A stretch of DNA of 61,010 nt from Paenilisteria portnoyi (GCF_014322795.1 NZ_JAASTT010000024.1:1-61010), one strand, 5' to 3'; positions 25,740 through 35,542 are shown, counted from the first letter of the stretch. Numbers and translations are program-made. Notes: generated from the letters alone by a model not told the origin.

Positions 25740-27198
25740 TTGTTCTCATTCTCCTTTCAGCAACGCCTAGAAGTCTGGATAGACCAAACGTTAGGATGAA
25801 GTAAATCACGGCTGCGACTGCGTATGGAAGCACGGCATTAAAGCTAGCTCCTGCAACGACTCCAGACATAAACATCAACTCGGTAATACCGATAATGGAC
25901 ACGATGGACGATTCTTTAATAACGGTAATAAATTCATTGCCGAGCGCTGGTAAAATGTTTTTAATCGCTTGTGGCAAAATGATATAGCGCATACTAGCGA
26001 CTTTCGTCATACCAAGGCTACGTGCGGCTTCTTCTTGTCCTTTATCAACGGCCATAATTCCGGCACGAATGATTTCCGCGACATAAGCGGCACTGTTCAG
26101 TGATAGGGCGATACAACCAGCAACAATCGCTGGCAGGTTAAGTCCGCCAAATACGGCAGTTGTCCCAAAATAAACAAGGAAAATTTGAACGAGCAATGGT
26201 GTCCCACGTACAAATTCAATGTAACAATTTGCTGGCCAACGTAACCATCTTGTTTTCGCTAGTTTCATGAGAGCGAGCAGAGCACCGATGATAGAACCGA
26301 AAAGAACACCGACAGCAGCGATTCCAATCGTATAAAGTGCACCTTTCACATAATAAGAACCGTATTGCGTGAAGAAGTTACCATCTTTAAACATGGCTTT
26401 GTTGGCTTCTTCTTTGTATTCTTTTAATAAATTCTTGTCCTTGATTTCTTGAAGAGAGGTATTGACGCTCTTTTGCAGTGATGTTGTTCCTTTGTTCATC
26501 GCAATGGCGGTTTGTTTTGTTCCATTCACAAATTGCACATCGGAAATCATCAGGTCATCGTATTGTGAAATGTAAGCATCAGCAACGGGACCTTCCAGTA
26601 CAACGGCGTCCAGTTTTTTCTGCTGTAATTCAAGCATTAATGTGGTTACCTTAGATAGTGACTTCACTTTTGCGCCTGTTAGTTCGTCTTGTGCGAGTGC
26701 TTCTTGTGTCGTTTGTTTTTGTGCGCCGACTGTGGCACCTGCGAAATCATTGGTTGTTTTAAATTTATCTTTGTCTGTTTTCCGAATCACGACTTTTTGT
26801 TGTACAGTCATGTATGGATCGGAGAAATCGACTTCTTTTAGACGTTCTGGCGTTGGTGACATACCTGAAATAATCATGTCGATTTTGTTTGTTTTTAAGG
26901 CTGGGAGTAGGCTGTCAAAATCCATTTCTTTAATGTCTAGCGTAACACCCATATCTTTGGCGATTTTTTTAGCGATACTAATATCGAAACCGACAAATGT
27001 ATCTTTTCCTTTAATAGTTTTGTGAAATTCATATGGCGGATAATCGGCGGATAGGCCGACAACGAGTCTGCCGCTTTCCTGAACATCTGATAGTGACGTG
27101 TCTTTTTCCGCTGCTAAAACGGGAGAAAAGCTAGCAAATACCATCATTAGTATAAAAAATATAGCGGTTAATTTGAGATAAAACTTCCCTTTAATCAT
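25732..27198 (-). CDS. arpJ: Fused amino-acid binding protein and permease (ArpJ-like)
   Basis: The 488-residue protein joins two functions. A signal-like hydrophobic N-terminus (about residues 7-30) precedes a periplasmic-binding-protein type 3 domain (about 35-260, with [14 protein letters not shown] and [21 protein letters not shown]). The rest is a HisM/GlnP permease with five or so helices and the EAA loop ([23 protein letters not shown]). It matches the ArpJ architecture of L. monocytogenes, whose gene is induced inside macrophages. The substrate is a polar amino acid, not further defined. Confidence 0.88.
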   Translation of the reverse strand: MIKGKFYLKLTAIFFILMMVFASFSPVLAAEKDTSLSDVQESGRLVVGLSADYPPYEFHKTIKGKDTFVGFDISIAKKIAKDMGVTLDIKEMDFDSLLPALKTNKIDMIISGMSPTPERLKEVDFSDPYMTVQQKVVIRKTDKDKFKTTNDFAGATVGAQKQTTQEALAQDELTGAKVKSLSKVTTLMLELQQKKLDAVVLEGPVADAYISQYDDLMISDVQFVNGTKQTAIAMNKGTTSLQKSVNTSLQEIKDKNLLKEYKEEANKAMFKDGNFFTQYGSYYVKGALYTIGIAAVGVLFGSIIGALLALMKLAKTRWLRWPANCYIEFVRGTPLLVQIFLVYFGTTAVFGGLNLPAIVAGCIALSLNSAAYVAEIIRAGIMAVDKGQEEAARSLGMTKVASMRYIILPQAIKNILPALGNEFITVIKESSIVSIIGITELMFMSGVVAGASFNAVLPYAVAAVIYFILTFGLSRLLGVAERRMRTSD

Positions 27199-27465
27199 GA
27201 GTACACTCCTTTATAATGTATATCATCTCGGTAGTTTATGCATTTTAATGAATAACTATTAAAGATGAACATAGAATTTATAACTTCTTTCGATAGATAT
27301 AATAATACATGTTTTTGAGTAATTATGCAAGAGCATTTTTAATAAAAATATAGAAAAGATGGTGAGTGTGGTTTTCGTTTGGCTAGGTTGTTGCTGTCGT
27401 GTTATATTGTGGGTAAGGATATTATACCGTGGATTGGAAAATAAATAAAAAGGTGGGATTCGAAA

Positions 27466-27912
27466 ATGGAGAAAGAATTTGAGCTTGTTATGCAGGAAGT
27501 TGAATTTCCGAATGATTCTAGAGGGGTATTTGATGGGACGCTTTTGTGTTTGGAGTTTTTTGTGGCTAAGGATAAAGCGGCCTATGATGCAGAAAGTGGC
27601 GAGCCGATGCTACGCAGGGAGGATCGACGTCTTGTGAACCGATTGATTCAGGGCGAGTTTAAGGTGTTTGAGCAGCGGATGGAAGAGGAGCAGGATATTC
27701 GGCCGTTACATCATTTGGATGCACTTTTTCAGGCGCTCGAAGTTGGTCTTGGCGCGCTGTTTTTACCAGAGCAGGAGATTGAGTTTGCGAATGTTGGGAT
27801 CGATGGCTTTATTCAGGTGTATAATAATCCGGACGTGCAGTCGAAACATGCGGACGCGATTCTGGCGAAGATGTTGGGGAGTTTGGACGGGGAAATGGAT
27901 GAGCCGTTTTAA
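27466..27912 (+). CDS. Hypothetical protein, 148 residues
   Basis: A soluble, strongly acidic protein with an Arg-rich patch in the middle (LRREDRRLVNRL) and no known motif. GGTGGGA lies upstream of the ATG. It stands alone between the divergent arpJ promoter region and a strong terminator. The 267 bases between arpJ and this gene show no clear regulatory site. Confidence 0.65.
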   Translation: MEKEFELVMQEVEFPNDSRGVFDGTLLCLEFFVAKDKAAYDAESGEPMLRREDRRLVNRLIQGEFKVFEQRMEEEQDIRPLHHLDALFQALEVGLGALFLPEQEIEFANVGIDGFIQVYNNPDVQSKHADAILAKMLGSLDGEMDEPF

Positions 27913-27928
27913 TCTGGTATAGATTTAA

Positions 27929-27977
27929 AAAAACGCGGATGCAATCAGTTTTTAGCTGGTCGCATCCGCGCTTTTTT
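27929..27977. terminator. Bidirectional terminator
   Basis: CGCGGATGC (27934-27942) pairs with GCATCCGCG (27962-27970), flanked by A and T runs. It ends the 148-residue gene and the convergent minus-strand gene. Confidence 0.85.
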
Positions 27978-28494
27978 AAAATTCTTCTTTTATCAGACGA
28001 ATAATGAAGAAAGATAGTAGGAAGAAGGCGGGAGGCAGGATTTCATTTTCTTGATATTCAATGGTTACAGCGCTGCCGGATAAGGATTTATCAGCTGCGA
28101 TATGGCAGATATCTGTATGATCAAGTAATATTTTTATGGCACCTTTTGCCTCAGGCTGGATAATATCGATACGATGATCTTGCTTTAGCCCGCGAATATG
28201 AAGGCTATGGTCACTGCCAGTAATTTCTTTGAGTGAAATATCAAAACTTGGCTGCATATTATGGTACACAATGGACGATCCGTCTTCCCCAAGCCAGCCA
28301 ATTTCGATAGTCAGTGTTGCGAGTTCTTTCTTTGTTTCATCGTTGGAATAGCTGTACAGGGGGTGATTATTTTGAAAAGAGATTCGTGATGAAATTTTTT
28401 CAATGGTTCCAACGATTTCTTCGTTTTCGTTCTTTACTTCGATAGGGTTGCTTTTTCTTAGGACTAGTGGTTTTTGGAAGTGAAAGCTTGGCAT
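27976..28494 (-). CDS. Hypothetical protein with hydrophobic C-terminus
   Basis: A roughly 172-residue protein rich in predicted beta strands, ending in a hydrophobic stretch (PPAFFLLSFFIIRLI). The N-terminal pattern (a strand, N-x-x-E-E-I-V-G-T-I-E, then basic strand) is reminiscent of LURP-one/tubby-like folds, but this is only an impression. The ATG at 28494 is preferred because at the alternative ATG (28506) the GGAG touches the start codon. Confidence 0.6.
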   Translation of the reverse strand: MPSFHFQKPLVLRKSNPIEVKNENEEIVGTIEKISSRISFQNNHPLYSYSNDETKKELATLTIEIGWLGEDGSSIVYHNMQPSFDISLKEITGSDHSLHIRGLKQDHRIDIIQPEAKGAIKILLDHTDICHIAADKSLSGSAVTIEYQENEILPPAFFLLSFFIIRLIKEEF

Positions 28495-28590
28495 AATATT
28501 ATTCATCTCCTGACGTAGTATCCAATTTTTAAGTAAACGCTTTTTACGGTCTTATAGAATCCTATTCCCTTTATTTAGTAGTGAAAACAT

Positions 28591-28628
28591 AAAAAAACTC
28601 GCCTCTGTTGTCCAGATACGAGTTTTTT
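28591..28628 (-). terminator. Terminator of the pit operon
   Basis: An AAAAAACTCG/CGAGTTTTTT stem lies 5 bases after the pit stop codon, with T6 on the minus strand. Confidence 0.75.
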
Positions 28629-28632
28629 GAAA

Positions 28633-29634
28633 TTATACTAGGAAGAAACGTAGTACGTAATAAATGGCTGCAGCAAGTGCGGCTGAGATTGGCAACGTGA
28701 TAATCCAAGTGATGATCATGCGTTGTGCCGTGTCCCATTTAACGCCTTTCACACGGTGGGCTGTTCCAACACCAAGGATGGATGAGCTGATTACGTGTGT
28801 TGTACTTACTGGCAGATGAATGAATGTCGCACCGAAAATGATGAATACAGAACTTAAATCTGCTGCTACACCACTCACTGGTTTGATTTTCATGATTTTA
28901 CCGCCAACTGTTTTGATGATTTTCCAACCACCGATCGATGTACCGACGGCCATCGCGATCGCACAGGATACTTGTACCCACAGTTGAACGTCATCGGTAT
29001 GTTGAAACCCGTTTGCGATCAAAGCCAGTGTGATGATACCCATTGATTTTTGGGCGTCATTGGTACCGTGTGTGTAAGATTGGAGTGCCGCGGTTCCGAC
29101 TTGAATGTAGCGGAAACGGCGGTTTGTTGATGATAGGTTTAAATTCTTTAAGAATACCTTGAACAGGCTATAGATTAGGAAACCAACACCAAATGCTAGG
29201 AATGGAGACACGATAAGGCCGATGATAATCGTTAAGAAGCCTTTATATTCGAGTGCGCCAAATCCTGCTGCGGCAATGGCTCCACCAGCGATAGAACCAA
29301 TTAAAGCATGGGAGGAACTACTTGGAATACCGAAGTACCAGGTGACCAAGTTCCAGGTAATTGCTGATATGAGCGCTGCAAGAATAACAAGGTCGCCATG
29401 TGGTAAGGAGAATGGATCGACAATGTCTTTTGTAATTGTCTTGGCAACCCCTGTGAAGGAAATCGCGCCGACAAAGTTCATCACTGCGGCAAGTATAATT
29501 GCATGTTTCGGTTTTAATGCTTTTGTTGAGACACTGGTTGCAATCGCGTTGGCTGTGTCATGAAATCCGTTGATAAGGTCAAACGCTAGTGCTGCAATAA
29601 CAATGACAATCGTTATAAATAACATACCTTCCAT
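28633..29634 (-). CDS. pit: PiT-family inorganic phosphate transporter
   Basis: The 333-residue protein has about ten membrane helices and the two PiT signature repeats: GFHDTANAIATSVSTKAL near the N-terminus and GTNDAQKSMGIITLAL in the second half. It is a low-affinity metal-phosphate/proton symporter. It follows the DUF47 gene by 12 bases; this accessory-plus-transporter pair is standard in Firmicutes. Confidence 0.93.
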   Translation of the reverse strand: MEGMLFITIVIVIAALAFDLINGFHDTANAIATSVSTKALKPKHAIILAAVMNFVGAISFTGVAKTITKDIVDPFSLPHGDLVILAALISAITWNLVTWYFGIPSSSSHALIGSIAGGAIAAAGFGALEYKGFLTIIIGLIVSPFLAFGVGFLIYSLFKVFLKNLNLSSTNRRFRYIQVGTAALQSYTHGTNDAQKSMGIITLALIANGFQHTDDVQLWVQVSCAIAMAVGTSIGGWKIIKTVGGKIMKIKPVSGVAADLSSVFIIFGATFIHLPVSTTHVISSSILGVGTAHRVKGVKWDTAQRMIITWIITLPISAALAAAIYYVLRFFLV

Positions 29635-29646
29635 TTAGCCGGCCCC

Positions 29647-30267
29647 TTACGCGTTTTTCATAACAATTGATTCAAGCGTATTGGCTACACTTTGACAACT
29701 GTCTGCGATTTCTTCAAAATTCTCATACACTTCTTTCATCCGAATTAGGCGGATTGGGTTTTCTTCGTTTTGGAATAGTTGAATCAGAGACTCGCGATAT
29801 ACTTCATCACAAATTGATTCGTAGTTTTTTATTTTAATAGCTAATGTGCGTACGTCTTTTAATTTTTTATCAAAAACGAGATCTACTGCTTTTTCAATTT
29901 CAACAGTACTTGCTTCAATCGCATCAATGAATTTTTGCATGTAGTCGTCAAATCGTTTGATATGACAGATTTCGAATGTGAAGGCGATTTGTTCAAAGCC
30001 GTCCATTACGTCATCTAATCGGTTTGTTAGCTCTAACATGTCTTCGCGCTCGATTGGCGTGATGAAGGCATCATTTAGTTCTAAAATCATTTTGTGAACC
30101 AGTGAATCACCGTGTGTTTCATATTCCTTCATCTTCTCGGAAAAAGTATGTAAGTCTTCCCCAGTTTCGATGTTGTAAGAAGCGAAGTAGTTTGCGCCCT
30201 CACGTAGGTTTACTGCCATGTCATGTAATAATGAAGCAAAACGGTCCTTTTTGTTTTTAAAAGCCAT
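29647..30267 (-). CDS. DUF47 (PhoU-like) accessory protein of Pit
   Basis: The 206-residue all-helical protein resembles PhoU, with acidic metal-binding patches such as EYETHGDSLVHKM and ESICDEVY. Members are encoded next to pit and thought to control its activity. GGGGGAATT precedes the ATG. Its promoter must lie in the 30268-30746 gap. Confidence 0.88.
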   Translation of the reverse strand: MAFKNKKDRFASLLHDMAVNLREGANYFASYNIETGEDLHTFSEKMKEYETHGDSLVHKMILELNDAFITPIEREDMLELTNRLDDVMDGFEQIAFTFEICHIKRFDDYMQKFIDAIEASTVEIEKAVDLVFDKKLKDVRTLAIKIKNYESICDEVYRESLIQLFQNEENPIRLIRMKEVYENFEEIADSCQSVANTLESIVMKNA

Positions 30268-30746
30268 TTTTTAATTCCCCCGATCTTTTTTGTGTGATTT
30301 TTCCCAGTATAATAGGGCCCACTTTTTCGTTGATGTCTAGTGAGCGGATGTTTACAAAAATAATACAGAAAAAAATCATAACAAGGATAGAAATTTACTA
30401 CATATTCATACTAACATAGGATGGAGCCAATAGGTATCTTTTTTTTAGAGTAAAATAGGTAGAAACTAGTTGAAATCGGTTACAATTGTTATTTAGCGGG
30501 TTTTTACGATGTGTATCCGTTTGATAATTTTTTTAGCAAAGACGGTGGATTTTTGTTTATAGTGGAAGGGGCCATGAATGAAAGTATTATTTGGAAAAAA
30601 GAATTGTTAGTTTTTTCACGTAGTTTTACATTTCAAGTTGCATTTTAATGGATAAGGAAAGCGTATTTATGTATACTAACGGTAAGTATTAATGAAAGAA
30701 AATGCGGCGAATATCGATTAAACTACAAAAGCAGGAGGTTTTATCA
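30268..30746. other. Divergent intergenic region, 479 bp
   Basis: The gap separates DUF47-pit (minus) from the reductase operon (plus). On the minus strand a TATACT stands near 30310. No clear -35, SigmaB box, riboswitch or repeat copy was found. A 24-codon ORF at 30574-30648 has a GGAAGGGG too near its ATG and was not accepted. Confidence 0.5.
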
Positions 30747-31616
30747 ATGGTCAATTCCTTTCAATCACGTTATCGTTTAAATAATGGTGTGATGATTCCT
30801 TATCTTGGCATGGGTGTATTTCAGGTGACAGATCAGCAACACGTGGCTGGTGCAATTGAGAAGGCGCTCGAATTTGGCTACCGTTCGTTTGATACGGGTG
30901 CGGTTTATAACAACGAAAAGCTAGTCAGACAAGCGATTAGCCGTAGTGACGTACCGCGGGATGAGTTATTCATTAGTTCTAAAATTTGGAATGGGGATCA
31001 GGGCTATGATAAAGTTTTGACTGCCTTTGAACATACATTGGAAAATTTGGGCGTAGACTACTTAGATATGTATTTGATTCATTGGCCGCTGACGGAAGTG
31101 TATACGGAAACTTGGCGGGCGATGGAGCGTCTGTATGATGAAAAAATGGTACGTGCGATTGGTGTGGCGAATTTTAAGGAACATCATTTGGCGAATTTGG
31201 CTGTGAAGGCGAATGTGAAGCCGGCGATTGATCAAGTGGAAACGCATCCATTATTGCCACAAAATGAATTGCGGGCGTATTTGGCGGAGCACGGGATTGC
31301 GCATGGTGCTTGGTCGCCGCTTGCAAAGGGTGCGTTATTTCAAAATCCGGTGATTGGAGAAATTGCGGCGAAACATGGCGTTCATGTGGATCAGGTGATT
31401 TTGCGGTGGCATATGGAACGGAAAACGATCACGATGACGCGTTCCATCAGTGGGAAACGGATGCTTGAGAATGCACAATTGTTTAACTTTTCGTTGGATG
31501 CGAGCGATATGAAGCGGATTGGTCAGTTAGAAAGCGGAAAACGTGTCGGGCCAGATCCGGATGATGTGGAGTTCATGTTGGCGAGTATGGAGAAGGAACG
31601 CGCGATGTTTTCTTGA
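30747..31616 (+). CDS. Aldo/keto reductase
   Basis: The 289-residue TIM-barrel NADPH oxidoreductase shows the tetrad Asp and Tyr (FDTGAVYNNEKLV), the Lys strand (FISSKIW) and the catalytic His (YLIHWPL). The late KTITMTRSIS segment corresponds to the cofactor-binding loop, although the usual IPKS is altered to TRSIS. It is related to the YvgN/glyoxal reductase group that detoxifies aldehydes. The ATG has AGGAGG 9 bases upstream. It heads a three-gene unit with alkD-like and VOC genes. Confidence 0.85.
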   Translation: MVNSFQSRYRLNNGVMIPYLGMGVFQVTDQQHVAGAIEKALEFGYRSFDTGAVYNNEKLVRQAISRSDVPRDELFISSKIWNGDQGYDKVLTAFEHTLENLGVDYLDMYLIHWPLTEVYTETWRAMERLYDEKMVRAIGVANFKEHHLANLAVKANVKPAIDQVETHPLLPQNELRAYLAEHGIAHGAWSPLAKGALFQNPVIGEIAAKHGVHVDQVILRWHMERKTITMTRSISGKRMLENAQLFNFSLDASDMKRIGQLESGKRVGPDPDDVEFMLASMEKERAMFS

Positions 31617-31638
31617 AATGATGTGTCGGGAGGTTCAG

Positions 31639-32298
31639 ATGGATAATTATACGAAGCAATTGGTTTTATATATGAAAGAACATGCAGAACCTGAGGAGAA
31701 ACAGGCGATGGAGCAGTATATGCGAAACCAATTTGTTTTTCTTGGGTTGCGAAGTCCTAAGCGACGTGTGATTTATCGGGATTTTGTGGCGGAACATGGG
31801 AAGCCGCAAGATGCTATTGCCATTGCGAAGGAGCTTTATACGCAGTCGGAACGGGAATTTTATTATATGGCGATTGATATTTTGACAAAAAATGTGAAGA
31901 AACAATCAGTGGATGCCGTGGATTTTTATGAGCTGTTGATTAGGACGGAACCTTGGTGGGATACGGTGGATTTATTGGCGAGTACGCTTGTTGGGGGCCA
32001 TTTTGCGTTGTATCCGGAATTGATTGAGAAGTACAATGAGAAGTGGATTGACGGGGACGATATTTGGCTGGCGCGTACGGCGATTTTGTTTCAGCTGAAA
32101 TATAAGGACAAAACGGACGCAGAGCTGTTATTTGCGAACTGTGCAAAATGGTTAGATTCGGATGAGTTTTTTATTCAAAAGGCGATTGGTTGGGCGTTGC
32201 GTCAGTATGCGAAGTTTGATGCGGATGCGGTGCTTGCGTTTGTTGCGTCGCATGATTTAGCTTCTCTAAGTCGGAGAGAGGCATTGAAGCATTTTTAG
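31639..32298 (+). CDS. DNA alkylation repair protein (AlkD-like)
   Basis: The 219-residue protein is built from HEAT-like helical repeats. It carries the family motifs FVFLGLRSPKRR near residue 30, the WWDTVDLLA segment with the Trp-Asp pair, DIWLARTAIL and the late FIQKAIGWALRQYAK. AlkD enzymes excise bulky or charged alkylated bases. The gene starts 23 bases after the reductase stop with GGGAGG upstream. Confidence 0.87.
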   Translation: MDNYTKQLVLYMKEHAEPEEKQAMEQYMRNQFVFLGLRSPKRRVIYRDFVAEHGKPQDAIAIAKELYTQSEREFYYMAIDILTKNVKKQSVDAVDFYELLIRTEPWWDTVDLLASTLVGGHFALYPELIEKYNEKWIDGDDIWLARTAILFQLKYKDKTDAELLFANCAKWLDSDEFFIQKAIGWALRQYAKFDADAVLAFVASHDLASLSRREALKHF

Positions 32299-32310
32299 GA
32301 GGAGAGCGAA

Positions 32311-32697
32311 TTGTTGCATCATGTGGAGATTAATGTTTCGAATTTGAAAGAGGCGCGGTTGTTTTGGGATGATTTGTTGCTGCGGCTTGGTTATTCGCTT
32401 TATTCGGAGTGGGACAAGGGCGTTAGTTGGATTTACGGGGAGGCGTATTTGGTATTTGTACAGACGGAGGAGCGCTTTCTTGATGCGGGATATCACCGGG
32501 GGCATACGGGATTAAATCATTTGGCGTTTCACGTAGCGACGCGGGCGGATGTGGATGATTGGACGGAGCGTTTTCGTGAGCAGGGGATTCCGATTCTGTA
32601 TGAAGACCGCCATCCGTTTGCGGGAGGCCCGAATTATTATGCGGTTTTCGCGGAAGGTCCGGATAGAATGAAAGTAGAATTAGTCGCCAGAAAATGA
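32311..32697 (+). CDS. VOC-family (glyoxalase-like) protein
   Basis: The 128-residue protein has the beta-alpha-beta-beta-beta fold pattern of vicinal-oxygen-chelate enzymes: metal-ligand candidates are the His in HHVEINVSN, the His in GLNHLAFHV and the Glu near the C-terminus (KVELVA). The start is TTG with AGGAGGAG upstream. The operon context (reductase, alkylation repair) suggests a part in electrophile defence, which is inference only. Confidence 0.78.
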   Translation: MLHHVEINVSNLKEARLFWDDLLLRLGYSLYSEWDKGVSWIYGEAYLVFVQTEERFLDAGYHRGHTGLNHLAFHVATRADVDDWTERFREQGIPILYEDRHPFAGGPNYYAVFAEGPDRMKVELVARK

Positions 32698-32699
32698 AA

Positions 32700-32738
32700 A
32701 ATATCCCGAAATCCGGTAAAAATGGATTTCGGGATATT
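32700..32738. terminator. Bidirectional terminator
   Basis: AATATCCCGAAATCC (32700-32714) and 32724-32738 form a perfect 15-bp stem between converging genes. The T run is weak on the plus strand and better on the minus strand. Confidence 0.75.
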
Positions 32739-32739
32739 G

Positions 32740-34062
32740 TTATTCTTCTGGTGCTTCTTTGTGCTTCTCTTTTTTGAAAACTTCGATGTAGGAAATGTGA
32801 TGTGGTTCGGCTTCTTTTACGCGGAAAATGTAGCCATTGTTTTCAATCTCATCGCCAATTTCGACTTCGTAGTTATGTGTTAGGAACCAGCCGCCGATTG
32901 TATCAACTTCTTCTTCTTCAATGTCTGTACCAAGCATGTTGTTTACTTGATCAATCAGGACTTTAGCGTCGATAATGAAGTGGCCGTCCTTAATTTTACG
33001 GATTTCTGGAATTTCATCAGCGTCAAATTCGTCGCGAATGTCACCAACGATTTCTTCGACAATATCCTCAACTGTTACAAGGCCAGATGTTCCGCCGTAT
33101 TCGTCAAGCAGAATCGCGATATGCGAGCGTTCGCGCTGCATCCGGATAAGTAATTCTTTAATGGGAATCGTTTCGATAACGCGGATGATTGGTTTTACGT
33201 AAGGATCAATGCTAAACAATGGATCGGAACCATTTTCGACGTATGCAGAAAGGATTTCTTTCAGGTTTAGTACGCCGATGATGTGGTCTTTGTCGCCTTC
33301 AATCACGGGATAACGGGTGTAGCGCTCGTATTTCATGATATCGGATAGATCGGCAATCGTGCCACCTGTATCCACGGTAACGATTTCTGTACGCGGAATC
33401 ATGACTTCTTTTGCCATTCGTTCGTCAAAATCAAAAATCTTATTTACATAGCTAAATTCGGATTGGTTAATTTCACCGCTTTTGTAGCTTTCGCCAACGA
33501 TAATGCGCAATTCTTCTTCTGTATGGGCAATTTCGTGGTCGTTCGCTGTTTCTAAGCCGAATAGTTTCGCGATGACAACCGCTGACTCGTTTAAAAGCCA
33601 GATGAATGGGAACATCACTTTGTAGAAAATATGCAATGGGCGTGCAACAGCAAGTGCAACAGCCTCCGTTTTGTCAATAGCAAGTGTTTTTGGCACGAGT
33701 TCCCCAACAACAACATGTAAGAACGTGATGAGGATGAACGCGATGGTAAAGGAAAGAATGGATGTAACCGAGCTTGGCAGTTCAAACATCACAAAAAGTG
33801 GGTGAAGGGCTGCTTCGACGGTGGATTCCCCTAGCCAACCAAGTCCAAGGGAACTGATTGTGATACCTAACTGACAGGCAGAAAGGTATGCGTTCATGTG
33901 TGCGTAAATATGTTTTGCCAATGTAGCGCGTTTGTTACCTTCTGAAATTAGTTGGTCCAAACGGCTCGGACGCATTTTTACGATGGCGAACTCGGTCGCG
34001 ACGAAAAATGCGGAAATTGCAATTAGTAAAACGATAATTAAAAATTTAGTGGTTAGTATCAA
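32740..34062 (-). CDS. CNNM/CorC-type metal transporter with CBS domains
   Basis: The 440-residue protein has an N-terminal DUF21 (CNNM) membrane domain of about four helices (residues 1-190), a pair of CBS domains (about 205-335, beginning KEVMIPRTEIVTVD) and a C-terminal CorC/HlyC domain. Homologues export magnesium (MpfA type); older annotation calls them hemolysins. The start is a TTG with GGAGTGG about 9 bases upstream. It has a long untranslated leader. Confidence 0.87.
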   Translation of the reverse strand: MILTTKFLIIVLLIAISAFFVATEFAIVKMRPSRLDQLISEGNKRATLAKHIYAHMNAYLSACQLGITISSLGLGWLGESTVEAALHPLFVMFELPSSVTSILSFTIAFILITFLHVVVGELVPKTLAIDKTEAVALAVARPLHIFYKVMFPFIWLLNESAVVIAKLFGLETANDHEIAHTEEELRIIVGESYKSGEINQSEFSYVNKIFDFDERMAKEVMIPRTEIVTVDTGGTIADLSDIMKYERYTRYPVIEGDKDHIIGVLNLKEILSAYVENGSDPLFSIDPYVKPIIRVIETIPIKELLIRMQRERSHIAILLDEYGGTSGLVTVEDIVEEIVGDIRDEFDADEIPEIRKIKDGHFIIDAKVLIDQVNNMLGTDIEEEEVDTIGGWFLTHNYEVEIGDEIENNGYIFRVKEAEPHHISYIEVFKKEKHKEAPEE

Positions 34063-34334
34063 TGAATGGCCACTCCTGATAAAGCACCAGAAATGGCGAA
34101 CACCTCCTATGGGTTCTAAAGTTTTTTATGCTGTATTTGTGTTTGTTCCGGAAGGTTTATCCATTCGGCAAGGAAACACGAGACAGCAAGGATTTATATT
34201 TATTGTTTCTTTTTATATGGTTTTTTAGTTTGTCTGCCCCACTGTGTTTTTCCCTCCCAACAATTTTGAATAGAATATACTTAATCTAAATTATAAGTCA
34301 AATGCATGAATAAGACAAGTGAACAAGAAAATGT
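34063..34334 (-). promoter_or_regulatory. Promoter and about 205-nt leader of the CNNM gene
   Basis: On the minus strand TTGACT (34296-34301) and TATATT (34274-34279) are 16 bp apart, placing the transcript start near 34267 and leaving a leader of about 205 nt. The leader contains a GAAC...GTTC pair near 34100 around a GGAGG that is not the start-codon ribosome site. It does not resemble the M-box or yybP-ykoY riboswitches. Confidence 0.45.
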
Positions 34335-34527
34335 CTCAGCGGGTTGACAAACGCTTATTTTCGTCGTTAAAAGCTCCGTTCCAGTGCTCGCGTATTCTAG
34401 TACGCTCCGCCCTTGTACTCGCTTTTGTCTAGAAACTAAGCAAATGAGGATAGCAGATAAATGAGATTTCTCTGCATATTGGAGTACTAACTCATTTCAT
34501 GTCGAAGAACTCCAACAACCCGCTGAG
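34335..34527. repeat. Repeat element 1, copy B (interrupted by element 2)
   Basis: The left arm starts CTCAGCGGGTTGACAAA and the right arm ends CAACCCGCTGAG, so the variable GGGTT is matched by AACCC. The centre has AAAGC/GCTTT and a GCGTA/TACGC apical hairpin. The right arm is split by a 71-bp copy of element 2. GTTCGG follows, as in copies A and C. It begins about 37 bp beyond the stop of the minus-strand CDF gene. Confidence 0.78.
34448..34518 (-). repeat. Repeat element 2 inside copy B (71 bp, reverse)
   Basis: Read on the minus strand it starts TTGTTGGAG and ends GCTATCC. It aligns along its length with the copy at 38487-38557, sharing TTCGA, GAGTTA and CCAATATGCA. Its first stem is TTGGAG with CTCCAA. 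Confidence 0.7.
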
Positions 34528-34563
34528 GTTCGGCAAGGAATCGTGAAATGAATTTGTTCCTAT

Positions 34564-35448
34564 TTAATCAGTTGTTTGTGTGTCGAAATAGGGTTCGATG
34601 TGGACGAGTGTGTAGGCGTTTGGGTAGGTGTGGCGAATCGCTGTTTCGATTTGCTCTGTGATGGCGTGGCTTTCGGCGACGCTGAGTTCGGCTTTCACGG
34701 AAATCGTAGCGTCAATCCAAATGCGGTTACCGTTCATGCGGGCTTTGATATCTAGAATTTCATGGACTTGGGGGACGCCTGCGATGATGGTATGGATATC
34801 CTCAATTTTACCAATATCAAATCCATCAGTGAGTGTGTGTGCAGCGTCGTAAAAGATTTTCCAGGCGGTGTAGATAATGAGTACACCAACGAGGAATGCG
34901 GTGACGTTATCGAGCCAGGAAATGCCTATAATGGCACCGGTAATCCCGATGAAGGTTCCAAAACTGACGTAAGCATCGGATCGGTTATCGTAGGCTGCGG
35001 CTTTGACGGCCAAACTATCGACTTTTTTCGCGAGATTATTATTAATTAGGTAGACGATATACATGACTACGCCTGAAAATAGAGCCACGATTGCGGTAAG
35101 CGCGGAAGGCGTTGCGAATTCTTGGTGAACAAATGCCAGAAACGCTTGCCAAATAACTTGGAGACCAACGAGAAACATGATGAAGGAGGCAAGTAAGGAG
35201 CTGATGGTTTCTGTGCGCCTGTGACCGTAGAGATGATCTTCGTCTGGCGGTATACGTGAAATTTTCAGACCAACAAGTAGGGCCACAGAAGCGATAATGT
35301 CGGTTGTGTTATTTAAACCATCGGCTTGCAGTGCGTCGGAATGACCGACAGAACCAATGACAATTTTGAGTGTGGCTAGGAAAATGTAGACGATGATACT
35401 GAGCCATGCGCCTCGTTCTCCTCTTTTTAAATCTTCATAATTCTCCAT
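34564..35448 (-). CDS. Cation diffusion facilitator (probable manganese type)
   Basis: The 294-residue efflux protein has six membrane helices and a C-terminal cytoplasmic domain (from about residue 210) rich in His and Asp. The transport-site motif reads ADGLNNTTD in helix 2, with Asn where zinc exporters have His, and the second site lies in YDNRSDAYVS. A D-x-x-x-N site is typical of the MneP/MneS manganese exporters, so manganese or iron is more likely than zinc. GAGGTGA precedes the ATG. Confidence 0.85.
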   Translation of the reverse strand: MENYEDLKRGERGAWLSIIVYIFLATLKIVIGSVGHSDALQADGLNNTTDIIASVALLVGLKISRIPPDEDHLYGHRRTETISSLLASFIMFLVGLQVIWQAFLAFVHQEFATPSALTAIVALFSGVVMYIVYLINNNLAKKVDSLAVKAAAYDNRSDAYVSFGTFIGITGAIIGISWLDNVTAFLVGVLIIYTAWKIFYDAAHTLTDGFDIGKIEDIHTIIAGVPQVHEILDIKARMNGNRIWIDATISVKAELSVAESHAITEQIETAIRHTYPNAYTLVHIEPYFDTQTTD

Positions 35449-35485
35449 CTGACTTCACCTCGTTTCCTTCATTATACGTTAGATA

Positions 35486-35534
35486 ATAAAAATCTCGCTA
35501 GCAGGGCGTATCGAAATACGATTGCTAGAGAGAT
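35486..35534 (-). terminator. Terminator of the ArsC-like gene
   Basis: ATCTCGCTAGCA pairs with TGCTAGAGAGAT with one mismatch, and a CGTAT/ATACG hairpin sits inside. A T run follows on the minus strand, just past the stop codon. Confidence 0.7.
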
Positions 35535-35542
35535 CAGAAATT

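Noticed and set aside
30574-30648. 24-codon ORF in the gap before the reductase gene
   Set aside because: The purine-rich site is only about 2 to 4 bases from the ATG, no promoter or terminator is seen, and the peptide has no feature.
34063-34301. M-box or yybP-ykoY riboswitch before the CNNM gene
   Set aside because: None of the conserved core sequences of either class could be found.
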